Virus record (IMG/VR): IMGVR_UViG_3300047392_000113 | Coordinates: 119,152-170,832 of that record | Length of the DNA stretch: 51,681 nt | From: a virus | Strand: one strand, 5' to 3' | Part shown: piece by piece, positions 21,879 to 28,808 of the stretch | How the letters are laid out: each line of letters starts with the position of its first letter | How positions within the stretch are numbered: the first letter of the stretch is position 1 | The notes under the pieces: model-generated | Told to the model about the DNA's origin: nothing | The model's database searches: none | Seen by the model: only the letters and a program-made list of their open reading frames with translations | Translations under genes and position numbers: made by a program

Positions 21879-22445
21879 ATGCCAAGCGTATTTTTAACAA
21901 GTGACACACACTTTGGTCACGCTGGTGTGTGTAAGTTCTTGCGTGATGACGGTTCTAAATTGAGACCATGGGACAATCCAGAAGAAATGGACGAAGCCAT
22001 GATCAAGATGTGGAATGAAACTGTAAAGCCAACTGACAAGGTCTACCACTTAGGTGATGTAGTGATCAACCGTAAGGCTTTATCTACTTTACATCGGTTA
22101 AACGGTGATAAAGTTTTGATTAAAGGTAACCACGATATCTTTAGGTTGGAAGACTATACTCCGTTCTTCCGAGATATCCGCAGTTACCATGTGATGAATG
22201 GAGTGTTGTTGAGTCACATTCCTGTTCATCCTCAGCAATTGTATCGTTTTGGTTGTAACATCCATGGACACTTGCACAGCAACCGTGTTATGGTTACTGA
22301 CAAGTATGGTGTTACAAAAGTTGACCCACAGTACTACTCTGTATGCGTTGAGCAAACAGACTTCAGACCCATCTTGTTTGAGGACGTCTTGAAGAAGATT
22401 CAAGAGCAGGGTGGTACTGTGGGATTCAAAAACGGTAATCGTTAA
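21879..22445 (+). CDS. Calcineurin-like metallophosphoesterase
   Basis: The protein is 188 aa. All dimetal motifs are present: D-T-H-F-G-H near residue 9, G-D-V-V near 62, G-N-H-D near 83, a lone His in L-S-H-I near 111 and G-H-L-H near 129. YfcE-like small phage phosphoesterases act on phosphodiesters or phosphomonoesters; the substrate is unknown. GGAG precedes ATG 21879; the earlier in-frame start at 21837 lies within the structured leader. It sits inside the tRNA array, so an RNA or cyclic-nucleotide substrate is conceivable. Confidence 0.88.
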   Translation: MPSVFLTSDTHFGHAGVCKFLRDDGSKLRPWDNPEEMDEAMIKMWNETVKPTDKVYHLGDVVINRKALSTLHRLNGDKVLIKGNHDIFRLEDYTPFFRDIRSYHVMNGVLLSHIPVHPQQLYRFGCNIHGHLHSNRVMVTDKYGVTKVDPQYYSVCVEQTDFRPILFEDVLKKIQEQGGTVGFKNGNR

Positions 22446-22446
22446 T

Positions 22447-22537
22447 AGTGGGTTGGCAGAGTGGCGATTGCAGCAGTTTGCTAAACTGTAGACTCGAGAA
22501 ATCGGGTCCAAGGGTTCGAGTCCCTTACCCACTGCCA
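22447..22537 (+). tRNA. tRNA-Ser(GCT)
   Basis: 91 nt, class II. Acceptor AGTGGGT/ACCCACT starts 1 nt after the phosphoesterase stop; anticodon loop TTGCTAA; T-arm AAGGG-TTCGAGT-CCCTT; G plus CCA. Confidence 0.92.
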
Positions 22538-22563
22538 GTGTTGTGTCGACGACTAATCTCGGT

Positions 22564-22640
22564 GCTTCCGTTCTCCCGAGTTAAAATAGTTGATTGTGGT
22601 TCTCCCCTGACGAGATAAAACTTTCAACAAGACGGAGCCA
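22564..22640 (+). ncRNA. Structured spacer RNA
   Basis: GCTTCCGT pairs with ACGGAGC (one bulge) and GTTGA with TCAAC, closing a domain between tRNA-Ser and tRNA-Leu. An alternative CTCGG/CCGAG hairpin competes. Low support. Confidence 0.3.
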
Positions 22641-22641
22641 T

Positions 22642-22718
22642 GCGGATGTGATGGAATTGGTATACGTGCTTGACTCAAAATCAAGATTCTGCGAGTTCGA
22701 GTCTCGCCATCCGCACCA
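22642..22718 (+). tRNA. tRNA-Leu(CAA), short variable loop
   Basis: Acceptor GCGGATG/CATCCGC, anticodon loop CTCAAAA in CTTGA/TCAAG, T-arm GCGAG-TTCGAGT-CTCGC, A plus CCA. The variable region is 5 nt instead of the long arm usual for bacterial leucine tRNAs. Confidence 0.9.
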
Positions 22719-22723
22719 GATTT

Positions 22724-22798
22724 GGGCATTTAGCATAATGGTAGTGCCGTCAACTCATAATTGATACGGTTCGAGTTCGAATCTCGGAGTGCCCACCA
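22724..22798 (+). tRNA. tRNA-Met(CAT), second copy
   Basis: Acceptor GGGCATT/AGTGCCC, anticodon loop CTCATAA in TCAA/TTGA, A plus CCA. May be elongator Met or Ile2. Confidence 0.9.
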
Positions 22799-22827
22799 TT
22801 GACTTGCAACGCTAATTGATGTATAAT
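22799..22827 (+). promoter_or_regulatory. Sigma70-type promoter inside the tRNA array
   Basis: TTGACT (22799-22804), 17-bp spacer, TATAAT (22822-22827), starting at the base after the CCA of tRNA-Met and 9 bp before tRNA-Leu(TAA). Confidence 0.85.
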
Positions 22828-22836
22828 AAAGGTTAT

Positions 22837-22913
22837 GCGGATGTGATGGAATTGGTATACGTATCGGACTTAAAATCCGAGTTTTGTGGGTTCGAGTCCC
22901 ACCATCCGCACCA
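22837..22913 (+). tRNA. tRNA-Leu(TAA), short variable loop
   Basis: First 26 nt identical to the tRNA-Leu genes at 22642 and 24729. Anticodon loop CTTAAAA in TCGGA/TCCGA, 5-nt variable loop, T-arm GTGGG-TTCGAGT-CCCAC, A plus CCA. Confidence 0.9.
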
Positions 22914-22918
22914 GATTT

Positions 22919-22993
22919 CTCGCTTTCGTATAATGGATAATACAGTAGGCTTCTACCCTACGAATATGGGTTCGATTCCTGTAGGCGAGACCA
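22919..22993 (+). tRNA. tRNA-Arg(TCT)
   Basis: Acceptor CTCGCTT/AGGCGAG, anticodon loop CTTCTAC in GTAGG/CCTAC, A plus CCA. Confidence 0.9.
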
Positions 22994-23572
22994 TTATTTT
23001 CTAATTCTTTTAATTGATGAAATTGGTATATGATGATAAGAAACATTTTCTTCAGAGAAAATTTGTGCGTCAGGATGAATTGATTTACAATTTTTATCTG
23101 GAGTACACTCACCGAATCTAATACAGATTTTCTGATTACAAGAGTTAATACACTCTATGAAGTTTCCACTATAATCTAGTATGTTTGCTTCAGTAAAGAT
23201 AGAATGTTCGATCTGCCAATTAACTCTTAGAGCATTGACGGTGTCAACCCTAGATTGTATTAATACTCGCTGGTTGTTTTCGTCAAAATCAAATAGTTGA
23301 TTGTTGTTGGCAAAAATGTCGTACCAATATTGTTTGACTTGTTCAGCAGTTTTAAAAAATTTGTGATGATGTATTTGTCTGCTAGATCCGTTTTCCAAAC
23401 GGTCTTGAGTTTTTGAGATGTTGTGAACACCTTTGTAGAAAAAATTTGTATACTTCAAATCAAATTCTTTCTGGAATTTTTCGAATCCTTCTAGATTATT
23501 TTTGTAATCATCGCTGTCTTCGAAAAATAAATTTTCTGTTTTGTTAACTCTAATAATCTCAAGAATGTACAT
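22994..23572 (-). CDS. Minus-strand protein of unknown function within the tRNA array
   Basis: The protein is 192 aa, the only convincing gene on the minus strand. On that strand AGAGG precedes the ATG at 23572 by about 7 nt. The product starts MYILEIIRVNKTENLFFEDS and has several histidines near the middle (Q-I-H-H-H-K) and a Cys-rich C-terminal part (C-I-N-S-C-N-Q-K-I-C and E-C-T-P-D-K-N-C). It is markedly more AT-rich than its neighbours and abuts tRNA-Arg, suggesting a later insertion. No homing-nuclease motif is visible. Function unknown. Confidence 0.7.
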   Translation of the reverse strand: MYILEIIRVNKTENLFFEDSDDYKNNLEGFEKFQKEFDLKYTNFFYKGVHNISKTQDRLENGSSRQIHHHKFFKTAEQVKQYWYDIFANNNQLFDFDENNQRVLIQSRVDTVNALRVNWQIEHSIFTEANILDYSGNFIECINSCNQKICIRFGECTPDKNCKSIHPDAQIFSEENVSYHHIPISSIKRIRK

Positions 23573-23588
23573 TCTTTTTCCTCTTTGT

Positions 23589-23664
23589 GTAGGCGTGTCC
23601 CGAATGGCTAGGGAAGTGATTGCAAACCACTTGTATGCAGGTTCGAGTCCTGTCGCCTACTCCA
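23589..23664 (+). tRNA. tRNA-Cys(GCA)
   Basis: Acceptor GTAGGCG/CGCCTAC, anticodon loop TTGCAAA with an A-C closing mismatch, T-arm GCAGG-TTCGAGT-CCTGT, discriminator T, CCA encoded. Confidence 0.9.
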
Positions 23665-23711
23665 GTAAAACTTTAGTAACCTACAAAAGTTGAGGGTTAC
23701 TAAAAAACCTG

Positions 23712-23740
23712 TTGACATGTATTCATATTTAGTGTATAAT
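23712..23740 (+). promoter_or_regulatory. Sigma70-type promoter inside the tRNA array
   Basis: TTGACA (23712-23717), 17-bp spacer, TATAAT (23735-23740). The 110-nt leader folds into CCTCT../..AGAGG and a perfect GGCAGT/ACTGCC hairpin before tRNA-Glu. Confidence 0.88.
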
Positions 23741-23853
23741 ATAGTCTCATTAGTTGATTATCTTAGTTCTAAAATCCTCTCTAAGTCATTACGTGAAGTC
23801 GGATGCCTGAGGTGAATTTAGAGGTTGGCAGTCATCCACAAAACTGCCACTTT

Positions 23854-23928
23854 ACTCGGTTCGTCTATCGGTTAGGACATCAGGTTTTCAACCTGAGAAG
23901 ACGAGTTCGACTCTCGTACCGAGTACCA
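23854..23928 (+). tRNA. tRNA-Glu(TTC), second copy
   Basis: Acceptor ACTCGGT/ACCGAGT, anticodon loop TTTTCAA in TCAGG/CCTGA, T-arm ACGAG-TTCGACT-CTCGT, A plus CCA. Confidence 0.92.
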
Positions 23929-24128
23929 TTAGTAGTATCGTTTTGGAAAAATGCAGTGTTCACCTGCATAATGCACTGTCAATGTAATGGATTCTAGATT
24001 GAAGTTATACACAGTTGCGCCAAAGGAAATCAAGGTAAACAGTGGCCACTGTCCTTGTATAAGGTTTGGGCGATAAAAGCAAACGACAATAGGGTTATTG
24101 TTGTCCATAACGAAACGATACTACTAAT
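23928..24128 (+). ncRNA. 200-nt RNA closed by a perfect 16-bp terminal helix
   Basis: Bases 23928-23943 (ATTAGTAGTATCGTTT) are perfectly complementary to 24113-24128. Inside are CAAGG/CCTTG stacked on ACAGT-GGCC-ACTGT, GTTAT/ATAAC, CAGTG/CACTG and a CGCC/GGCG arm. No open frame of note. The 5' strand begins in the CCA of tRNA-Glu and the 3' strand ends 9 nt before tRNA-Tyr. Confidence 0.6.
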
Positions 24129-24137
24129 GGAAATTTT

Positions 24138-24230
24138 GGAGGCATTGTAGATATGGCGTGTTCTGCAGCGGACTGTAAATCCGTTCCCTCGTGGTAAACA
24201 ATGCTGGTTCGACTCCAGCTGCCTCCACCA
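24138..24230 (+). tRNA. tRNA-Tyr(GTA), class II
   Basis: 93 nt. Acceptor GGAGGCA/TGCCTCC, anticodon loop CTGTAAA in CGGA/TCCG, long variable arm, T-arm GCTGG-TTCGACT-CCAGC, A plus CCA. Confidence 0.92.
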
Positions 24231-24236
24231 AAATTT

Positions 24237-24311
24237 GGCTCGTTCGTATAATGGTTATTACGTCGGATTGTCTATCCGATCACGGGAGTTCGATCCTCCC
24301 ACGAGTCGCCA
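24237..24311 (+). tRNA. tRNA-Asp(GTC), second copy
   Basis: Acceptor GGCTCGT/ACGAGTC, anticodon loop TTGTCTA in CGGA/TCCG, T-arm GGGAG-TTCGATC-CTCCC, G plus CCA. Confidence 0.92.
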
Positions 24312-24323
24312 TAAATAAAAAAC

Positions 24324-24397
24324 GCCTCGGTAGTTTAATGGTAGAACGGCATCCTTACACGGTGCATACGGGAGTTCGATTCTCCAACGAGGTACCA
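24324..24397 (+). tRNA. tRNA-Val(TAC)
   Basis: Acceptor GCCTCG/CGAGGT, anticodon loop CTTACAC in GCATC/GGTGC, T-loop TTCGATT, A plus CCA. Confidence 0.9.
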
Positions 24398-24402
24398 GTT
24401 AT

Positions 24403-24479
24403 TGCGGGTTAGGGAAATGGTTATCCCGTCAGTCTCATAAGCTGAAGGTAGTTGGTTCGATTCCAGCACTCCGCAACCA
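24403..24479 (+). tRNA. tRNA-Met(CAT), possibly initiator
   Basis: 77 nt and ends GCAACCA like initiator tRNAs, with anticodon loop CTCATAA and a strong GGGA/TCCC D-stem. The three G-C pairs of a classical initiator anticodon stem are absent, so the initiator assignment is uncertain. Confidence 0.8.
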
Positions 24480-24480
24480 G

Positions 24481-24555
24481 TTTTAGGATATTTGCAGCAA
24501 ACAAAAAAGCATTCAACTTGTAATTGAAAAACGCAAAAAGATATCCTGTTGTATT
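24481..24555 (+). ncRNA. Recurrent pseudoknot RNA, copy 4
   Basis: Helix 1 AGGATAT (24485-24491) with ATATCCT (24541-24547); CAGC (24495-24498) and GTTG (24548-24551). Inner hairpin TTCAA/TTGAA as in copy 1. Five nt after the upstream CCA and 6 nt before tRNA-Thr. Confidence 0.65.
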
Positions 24556-24557
24556 TC

Positions 24558-24631
24558 GCCCTATTAGTATAATGGCATTACACCTGTTTTGTAATCAGGT
24601 TACGGCAGTTCGATTCTGTCATGGGGCACCA
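24558..24631 (+). tRNA. tRNA-Thr(TGT)
   Basis: Acceptor GCCCTAT/ATGGGGC, anticodon loop TTTGTAA, T-arm GGCAG-TTCGATT-CTGTC, A plus CCA. Confidence 0.9.
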
Positions 24632-24638
24632 AATTTAT

Positions 24639-24715
<77 letters not shown>

Positions 24716-24728
24716 TAAGTAGTATTAT

Positions 24729-24805
24729 GCGGATGTGATGGAATTGGTATACGTGTTGGTCTTAGAAGCCAAATTTTGTGAGTTCGAGTCTCACCATCCG
24801 CACCA
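24729..24805 (+). tRNA. tRNA-Leu(TAG), short variable loop
   Basis: Shares its first 26 nt with the other two tRNA-Leu genes. Anticodon loop CTTAGAA in TTGGT/GCCAA, 5-nt variable loop, T-arm GTGAG-TTCGAGT-CTCAC, A plus CCA. Confidence 0.9.
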
Positions 24806-24811
24806 TTTTAT

Positions 24812-24887
24812 TCCCTAGTAGCACAGCGGTAGTTGCACTTGACTGTTAATCAAGGTGTCCGTGGTTCGATCCCACGCTGGGGAGCCA
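24812..24887 (+). tRNA. tRNA-Asn(GTT), second copy
   Basis: Acceptor TCCCTAG/CTGGGGA, anticodon loop CTGTTAA in CTTGA/TCAAG, T-arm CGTGG-TTCGATC-CCACG, G plus CCA. Confidence 0.93.
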
Positions 24888-24907
24888 AATTTTTATAGAG
24901 AACAGTT

Positions 24908-25027
24908 ATGGGAAAAGGTAATAAACGTCAAAGAGTTGTAAAAAGAACTTGCCAGAATGGTAGTAAGTCTAGCACACTCAACAAATCTAAAAAGTCCAAG
25001 AAGAAATATAGAGGACAAGGACGATGA
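24908..25027 (+). CDS. Small very basic protein
   Basis: The protein is 39 aa. Starts MGKGNKRQRVVKRT and ends in S-K-K-S-K-K-K-Y-R-G-Q-G-R. Highly positive, probably RNA- or ribosome-binding. Its stop overlaps the next gene's ATG (ATGA), supporting a real coding pair. Too short to classify. Confidence 0.6.
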   Translation: MGKGNKRQRVVKRTCQNGSKSSTLNKSKKSKKKYRGQGR

Positions 25028-25173
25028 GTGATGGTGGCAAAGGTTCAGCGCCACGACCATTTAGCGTAGCGCATGACGAATATACTAAACGTTGGGATGC
25101 TATTTTCCAACGTGACGTTCCAAAGGAAGAGCCTAAGGAAGTCGAAGTGAAAGATGATAAATCGGGGGATTAG
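25024..25173 (+). CDS. Conserved small phage protein (MSDGGKGS-type)
   Basis: The protein is 49 aa. The start M-S-D-G-G-K-G-S followed by E-Y-T-K-R-W-D-A-I-F is a pattern I recall from many phage genomes; function unknown. It ends in TAG and its last 10 bp are the 5' acceptor of tRNA-Ala, so mRNA decay and tRNA processing conflict on one transcript. The amber stop is notable beside a CTA tRNA in the same array. Confidence 0.7.
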   Translation: MSDGGKGSAPRPFSVAHDEYTKRWDAIFQRDVPKEEPKEVEVKDDKSGD

Positions 25174-25238
25174 TCTAATTGGGAAAACACTAGCCTTGCA
25201 CGCTTGAGTCAGCGGTTCGATTCCGCTATCCTCCACCA
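25164..25238 (+). tRNA. tRNA-Ala(TGC), second copy
   Basis: Acceptor GGGGGAT/ATCCTCC keeps the G3-U70 alanine pair; anticodon loop CTTGCAC; T-arm AGCGG-TTCGATT-CCGCT; A plus CCA. Overlaps the end of the preceding coding frame. Confidence 0.92.
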
Positions 25239-25254
25239 TTAAATTAAGGATGTT

Positions 25255-25521
25255 ATGATTATTAAACCAATGAAGAAAAAGGTTTTGATTGCAGAGAATG
25301 TATCAGAATCTAAAACAACGTCAGGAATTATTCTTGATGGTGCTAACTCAGTACGTGACTCTAAGAAAGGTACTGTGCTAGCCATTGGACCAGATGTTAC
25401 AGAGGTCAAAGTTGGAGATGTTGTTTATCTCGAATGGACCAAAGGTTCTGTTGTTAAAGTTGGTGACGCACAACGTGTTATCATTGACGAAGAATTTATC
25501 GTAGCAGTTGTAGATAACTAA
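25255..25521 (+). CDS. groES: GroES-like co-chaperonin
   Basis: The protein is 88 aa, close to GroES (97 aa). The pattern V-L-I-A-E-N-V-S-E-S-K-T-T-S-G-I-I-L near residues 10-26 includes the mobile loop that docks on GroEL; G-T-V-L-A-I-G-P and K-V-G-D-V-V-Y follow as in Cpn10. T4-like phages use such proteins (gp31 type) to fold the capsid protein in host GroEL. AAGGA precedes ATG 25255. It stands alone between tRNA genes. Confidence 0.88.
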   Translation: MIIKPMKKKVLIAENVSESKTTSGIILDGANSVRDSKKGTVLAIGPDVTEVKVGDVVYLEWTKGSVVKVGDAQRVIIDEEFIVAVVDN

Positions 25522-25527
25522 TACCAA

Positions 25528-25603
25528 GCCCACATAGCTCATTTGGTAGAGCAACGCACTAGTAATGCGTAGGTGGTCAGTTCGAATCCGACTGTGGGCA
25601 CCA
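25528..25603 (+). tRNA. tRNA-Thr(AGT)
   Basis: Acceptor GCCCACA/TGTGGGC, canonical D-arm, anticodon loop CTAGTAA in ACGCA/TGCGT, T-loop TTCGAAT, A plus CCA. Another A34 tRNA. Confidence 0.92.
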
Positions 25604-25609
25604 AATTAT

Positions 25610-25683
25610 GCGGGTAAGCCTAAGGTGGGACGCCAGCCTTCCAAGCTGCGCTGAGTGGAGTTCGACTCTCCCTACCCGCTCCA
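25610..25683 (+). tRNA. tRNA-Gly(TCC)
   Basis: Acceptor GCGGGTA/TACCCGC, anticodon loop CTTCCAA in CAGC/GCTG, T-arm TGGAG-TTCGACT-CTCC, discriminator T, CCA encoded. Confidence 0.9.
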
Positions 25684-25713
25684 TTTTTGTAACAAAGAAA
25701 GCGAAGGTGTATT

Positions 25714-26196
25714 ATGAAGCGTATTGACATCGAAGAAGTAAAGGCTTTCATCGAGGCTCAATCTCCAGAAACAAAAATCTATATCGGTGGGGACTCTGAA
25801 CGATTCCCAATTGGTAATGAATGGTACGCAGATTACACCCTTGCAATTGTTGTTCACATTGATGGTAAACATGGTTGTAAGATTTTCGGTGAGGTTCAAC
25901 GTGAACGTGACTACGATCAAAAGAAGAATCGTCCACGTATGCGTTTGATGAACGAAGTATACAAGATTGCAGAGTTGTATCAAAAGCTACATGACGTTTT
26001 GGAAGACAGAGAAGTGGAAGTCCACTTAGATATCAACCCAAATGAAATGCATGGTAGCTCTTGTGTTATCAACGAAGCAACTGGTTACATTCGTGGTATG
26101 TGTAACGTAATTCCTTTGGTTAAGCCAAACGCATTCGCTGCATCTTACTGTGCTGACAGATTGAAGCACATCATGAGTAACCGTAAAGCTGCATAA
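25714..26196 (+). CDS. DUF458/YkuK-like RNase H-fold protein
   Basis: The protein is 160 aa. I-Y-I-G-G-D-S-E near residue 22 and a later L-D-I-N-P acidic strand near 104 fit the predicted RNase H-like fold of the YkuK (DUF458) family. A nuclease function is predicted for that family, not demonstrated here. It has its own ribosome binding site (AAGG) and sits between tRNA genes, consistent with an RNA-related role. Confidence 0.7.
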   Translation: MKRIDIEEVKAFIEAQSPETKIYIGGDSERFPIGNEWYADYTLAIVVHIDGKHGCKIFGEVQRERDYDQKKNRPRMRLMNEVYKIAELYQKLHDVLEDREVEVHLDINPNEMHGSSCVINEATGYIRGMCNVIPLVKPNAFAASYCADRLKHIMSNRKAA

Positions 26197-26203
26197 ATAT
26201 AAT

Positions 26204-26278
26204 GCGTTTGAAGCTCGATGGATGAGTAGGCGATTCTAAACCGCTGTGTAGCAGGTTCGATTCCTGTCAGACGCACCA
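26204..26278 (+). tRNA. Amber suppressor tRNA (anticodon CTA)
   Basis: Acceptor GCGTTTG/CAGACGC, D-arm GCTC/GAGT, variable loop GTGTA, T-arm GCAGG-TTCGATT-CCTGT, A plus CCA. Counting from both sides places TTCTAAA as the anticodon loop, so positions 34-36 are CTA, which reads UAG. The anticodon stem closes with an A-C mismatch, as in the array's tRNA-Cys. The charged amino acid is unknown. Confidence 0.85.
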
Positions 26279-26392
26279 ATGACTTATTTTATGAAAGGAC
26301 ATGCTATGGAGAAACTCTCAGCATAGATTCGACCACCGTAAGAATTCTCTTTGATTAATGTATTCATTTATTTTAAACAAGGAGAATTACAA

Positions 26393-26758
26393 ATGTGTAT
26401 CGAACTAAAAATTAAAGCAAAACATCTAGCCCTCGAGCCTAAAATTATTAAGCATGAGGAGCGAAAACTAAAGGGACAAATTAAGTACACGAAAGGTACT
26501 GATGCTAACCTGATCTATAAATTAAATGATCTGGTTAACCATCGTAAATGGAATGTGCGAAATGAATCTCGAGCCACTGAACTAGCAAGAGCATATCTCG
26601 CTGGTAAACCATACAGTTATGTGGAGAAGAAACGTAAGGATGACGTAATGTTCCAACTTTACATTGTTCCTCGTATCGTCTCTATGGTTACAAAGTACGG
26701 TAAAGGTGCGCAAAGAAAGATTGATGCTACTGTCATTAAAGAGTGGTCAAAACTCTAA
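26393..26758 (+). CDS. Small basic phage protein of unknown function
   Basis: The protein is 121 aa. A strong AAGGAG precedes ATG 26393; the in-frame extension back to 26351 lacks one. Lys-rich helical N-terminus (E-L-K-I-K-A-K-H-L-A) and a middle L-V-N-H-R-K-W-N-V-R-N-E-S-R segment suggest nucleic acid or ribosome contact. Ends just before a strong terminator. Not recognised. Confidence 0.7.
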   Translation: MCIELKIKAKHLALEPKIIKHEERKLKGQIKYTKGTDANLIYKLNDLVNHRKWNVRNESRATELARAYLAGKPYSYVEKKRKDDVMFQLYIVPRIVSMVTKYGKGAQRKIDATVIKEWSKL

Positions 26759-26770
26759 AAATTTTTGACA

Positions 26771-26806
26771 AATACCCCAGAATTTAACGTTCTGGGGTAT
26801 TTTTTT
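26771..26806 (+). terminator. Strong Rho-independent terminator
   Basis: AATACCCCAGAA (26771-26782) pairs perfectly with TTCTGGGGTATT (26790-26801), then a T-run. Ends the tRNA-region transcript. Confidence 0.95.
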
Positions 26807-26808
26807 GT

Positions 26809-26815
26809 CTAAATA
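26809..26815 (+). promoter_or_regulatory. Candidate T4-type late promoter CTAAATA
   Basis: CTAAATA directly after the terminator and 60 bp before the first virion-type gene, the expected place for a late promoter. Confidence 0.45.
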
Positions 26816-26875
26816 GAATTAGGTTCGCACAGACGAACCATTCCCAATAATAATAAAAACAAAGAGGAAATCCCT

Positions 26876-27139
26876 ATGCGCAAGCGTGTCAAAACAATCA
26901 CAGAACAAACCCATGAGTATGGGACAATCTCCATTGAACATTCATTATTGGACAAACTGTTGGACTATGCAAGTCTAGACAGTATGTCTGCTGAACACAT
27001 CGACCTAATGATTGATAGAACTATCAAAATTAGCGAAGAAATCGACGGAGATTCATTAACTACTGCAGATCACATCGTGCCGATTACAGAAGGTACACCA
27101 GCAGCAGCCGATGCTGTTGTTACTGCAGCAGCAAGATAA
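26876..27139 (+). CDS. Small acidic protein of unknown function
   Basis: The protein is 87 aa. Acidic, helical with an Ala-rich C-terminus (T-P-A-A-A-D-A-V-V-T-A-A-A-R). AGAGGA precedes ATG 26876. First gene after the terminator and a candidate late promoter, hence possibly virion-related. Confidence 0.65.
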   Translation: MRKRVKTITEQTHEYGTISIEHSLLDKLLDYASLDSMSAEHIDLMIDRTIKISEEIDGDSLTTADHIVPITEGTPAAADAVVTAAAR

Positions 27140-27227
27140 TCTAAAGAATTTTGGGTAAAACCAGATCGCTGGTGAGGGCGTAACTCACTTTGAAATTTCA
27201 ATAACAACAATAAAAAAGGAAATTAAA

Positions 27228-28001
27228 ATGGCAGAAATTCTACAACCAAGTGGTATGATCATGAGCGGTGCAGGCAACGATGGTCTGTTCGGTGGCGGAG
27301 GTGGTCTAATTGGTGGTCTTATCTTAGGATCACTACTACGTAATAATGGTAATCTTTTCGGTGGCGATGGTAACGGTGCAGCAGGTGGTGCGGCACTACG
27401 TTCTCCACCAGAACAAGTTGCAGCTAATATGTCCTTGATGCAATCTATCGGTGCTGTTGACAAAGCAGTTGCCGTTGGTACAGCAGCAATGGAAGCAAGC
27501 CAAGCGACTCAAACTATTGGTATCACTAGCCAACTAAACAACACTACAGCATCTATTGCTAATCGTGTTGATGGCGTAAAGGATACTGTGAATGCAATGG
27601 CTATGGTTCTTGCTCAGCAGATCAGTGGTCTGTCACAGACTACAATGGAAAATCGATATGAGTTGTCTAAAGACATCTCTGCCGATGGCGAAAAAACTCG
27701 TGCATTGCTAGTTGCTCAGTATGAAGCTGCATTGAATCGTCAGTTGTCTGATGCTAACGCAGCAGTTATCGCTCTACAGAATCGTTTCGAGAATGCAGAG
27801 CGTGCACGTGGTATTGAAGTTACTACAACTAACAACATTAACCAAATGCAACAGCAGCAGCAACAACAAGCGCAGTATGGCCAGCTATATGGCGCATTGT
27901 GGAATCTTGGTCAGTCCATTCGTGACACCAACTCTGCAATTAATGTTGGTAGCGGTACACAAACTGCAACTAACACTCCAACGAATACTAACATTCGTTA
28001 A
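27228..28001 (+). CDS. Gly-rich / coiled-coil virion-type protein
   Basis: The protein is 257 aa. An N-terminal Gly-rich stretch (L-F-G-G-G-G-G-L-I-G-G-L near 20-32) is followed by a long Ala/Gln/Ser helical region with a poly-Gln run near 215 and a Thr/Asn-rich end. Layout fits minor structural or tail-associated phage proteins but I do not recognise a family. AAAGGA precedes ATG; a terminator follows. Confidence 0.7.
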   Translation: MAEILQPSGMIMSGAGNDGLFGGGGGLIGGLILGSLLRNNGNLFGGDGNGAAGGAALRSPPEQVAANMSLMQSIGAVDKAVAVGTAAMEASQATQTIGITSQLNNTTASIANRVDGVKDTVNAMAMVLAQQISGLSQTTMENRYELSKDISADGEKTRALLVAQYEAALNRQLSDANAAVIALQNRFENAERARGIEVTTTNNINQMQQQQQQQAQYGQLYGALWNLGQSIRDTNSAINVGSGTQTATNTPTNTNIR

Positions 28002-28012
28002 TTGAAGCAAAG

Positions 28013-28040
28013 CCCATCCCCACAAGGGGTGGGTTTTCTT
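28013..28040 (+). terminator. Rho-independent terminator
   Basis: CCCA-CCCC pairs with GGGG-TGGG across an ACAA loop (one bulged T), then TTTTCTTTT. Confidence 0.8.
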
Positions 28041-28053
28041 TTAAGGAGAATGT

Positions 28054-28494
28054 ATGTATCAATATCAAAGAATTAGTCCTTATTGGGCAGCGCTGATGCC
28101 ACCATTAGAGGCATTCGCTCCTGCACAATCAGGATCTCCACAACAAGTCATTAACGATAATGATACCATCAATATCGGTTCTGGAACTCAAATTATCGGT
28201 GGAAATCCAAGCCCTGTCACTGTGACTGATGTCACAACCCCAACATATACTGCTCTTGCTACTGACTACATGTTGTGTGTAGATACAGCAACTAATGCAG
28301 TAACAATTACATTACCAACAGGTATACTTGGAACTGTTTATATGATTAAAGATTGTTCTGGCGATGCTGATACAAACAATATTACTATTCAGGGAACTGG
28401 TGGGCAATTAGTCGATGGATCAAGTGCTACCATCAATTCCCCCTATGGCAATATACAGTTAATTTTTAATGGCGTTGAGTGGAGTATTGTATAA
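28054..28494 (+). CDS. Virion-type beta-domain protein, paralogue 1
   Basis: The protein is 146 aa. The C-terminal 90 residues have the pattern Y-x-A-x-x-x-D-Y-x-L-x-V-D, I-T-L-P, then I-K-D, I-T-I, D-G and finally N-G-V-E-W-S-I, a repeat of short beta strands. The same pattern recurs in three downstream genes. Such domains are common at the ends of tail fibres or as virion decoration; the exact role is inferred. Confidence 0.75.
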   Translation: MYQYQRISPYWAALMPPLEAFAPAQSGSPQQVINDNDTINIGSGTQIIGGNPSPVTVTDVTTPTYTALATDYMLCVDTATNAVTITLPTGILGTVYMIKDCSGDADTNNITIQGTGGQLVDGSSATINSPYGNIQLIFNGVEWSIV

Positions 28495-28757
28495 TGCTTA
28501 TTTTTACCAAAACGAAAGTCGAAACACCTGAATCTGTAGAGGGTGAAAATCTTGCTGCTCATGTGGTGCTCTGTCGTCAAAGAGAAATATCCATCAATAA
28601 TCGTATGGATGAAATCGAACAAAGACAGAATAAAATCGAACAAAGAGAACACGAGTTACGCTCGCATATTCTCAAAACAGTAACAGCGGTATTGCTTTCT
28701 TTGCTTTCCTCTGCAGTCTCTCTTGGTGTGATGATTTCTCAATTTGTTAAAAAATGA
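28494..28757 (+). CDS. Coiled-coil plus C-terminal membrane helix protein
   Basis: The protein is 87 aa. Residues about 25-60 are a charged heptad-rich coil (R-M-D-E-I-E-Q-R-Q-N-K-I-E-Q-R-E) and 62-83 a hydrophobic helix ending F-V-K-K. The layout resembles XhlA-type lysis accessory proteins, so a holin-related role is possible but unproven. Starts in the stop of the previous gene (TAATG). Confidence 0.7.
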   Translation: MLIFTKTKVETPESVEGENLAAHVVLCRQREISINNRMDEIEQRQNKIEQREHELRSHILKTVTAVLLSLLSSAVSLGVMISQFVKK

Positions 28758-28808
28758 CACACACATCACACTCCCATTGGTTTATAACAATAATAAAAGG
28801 AAACCTAA

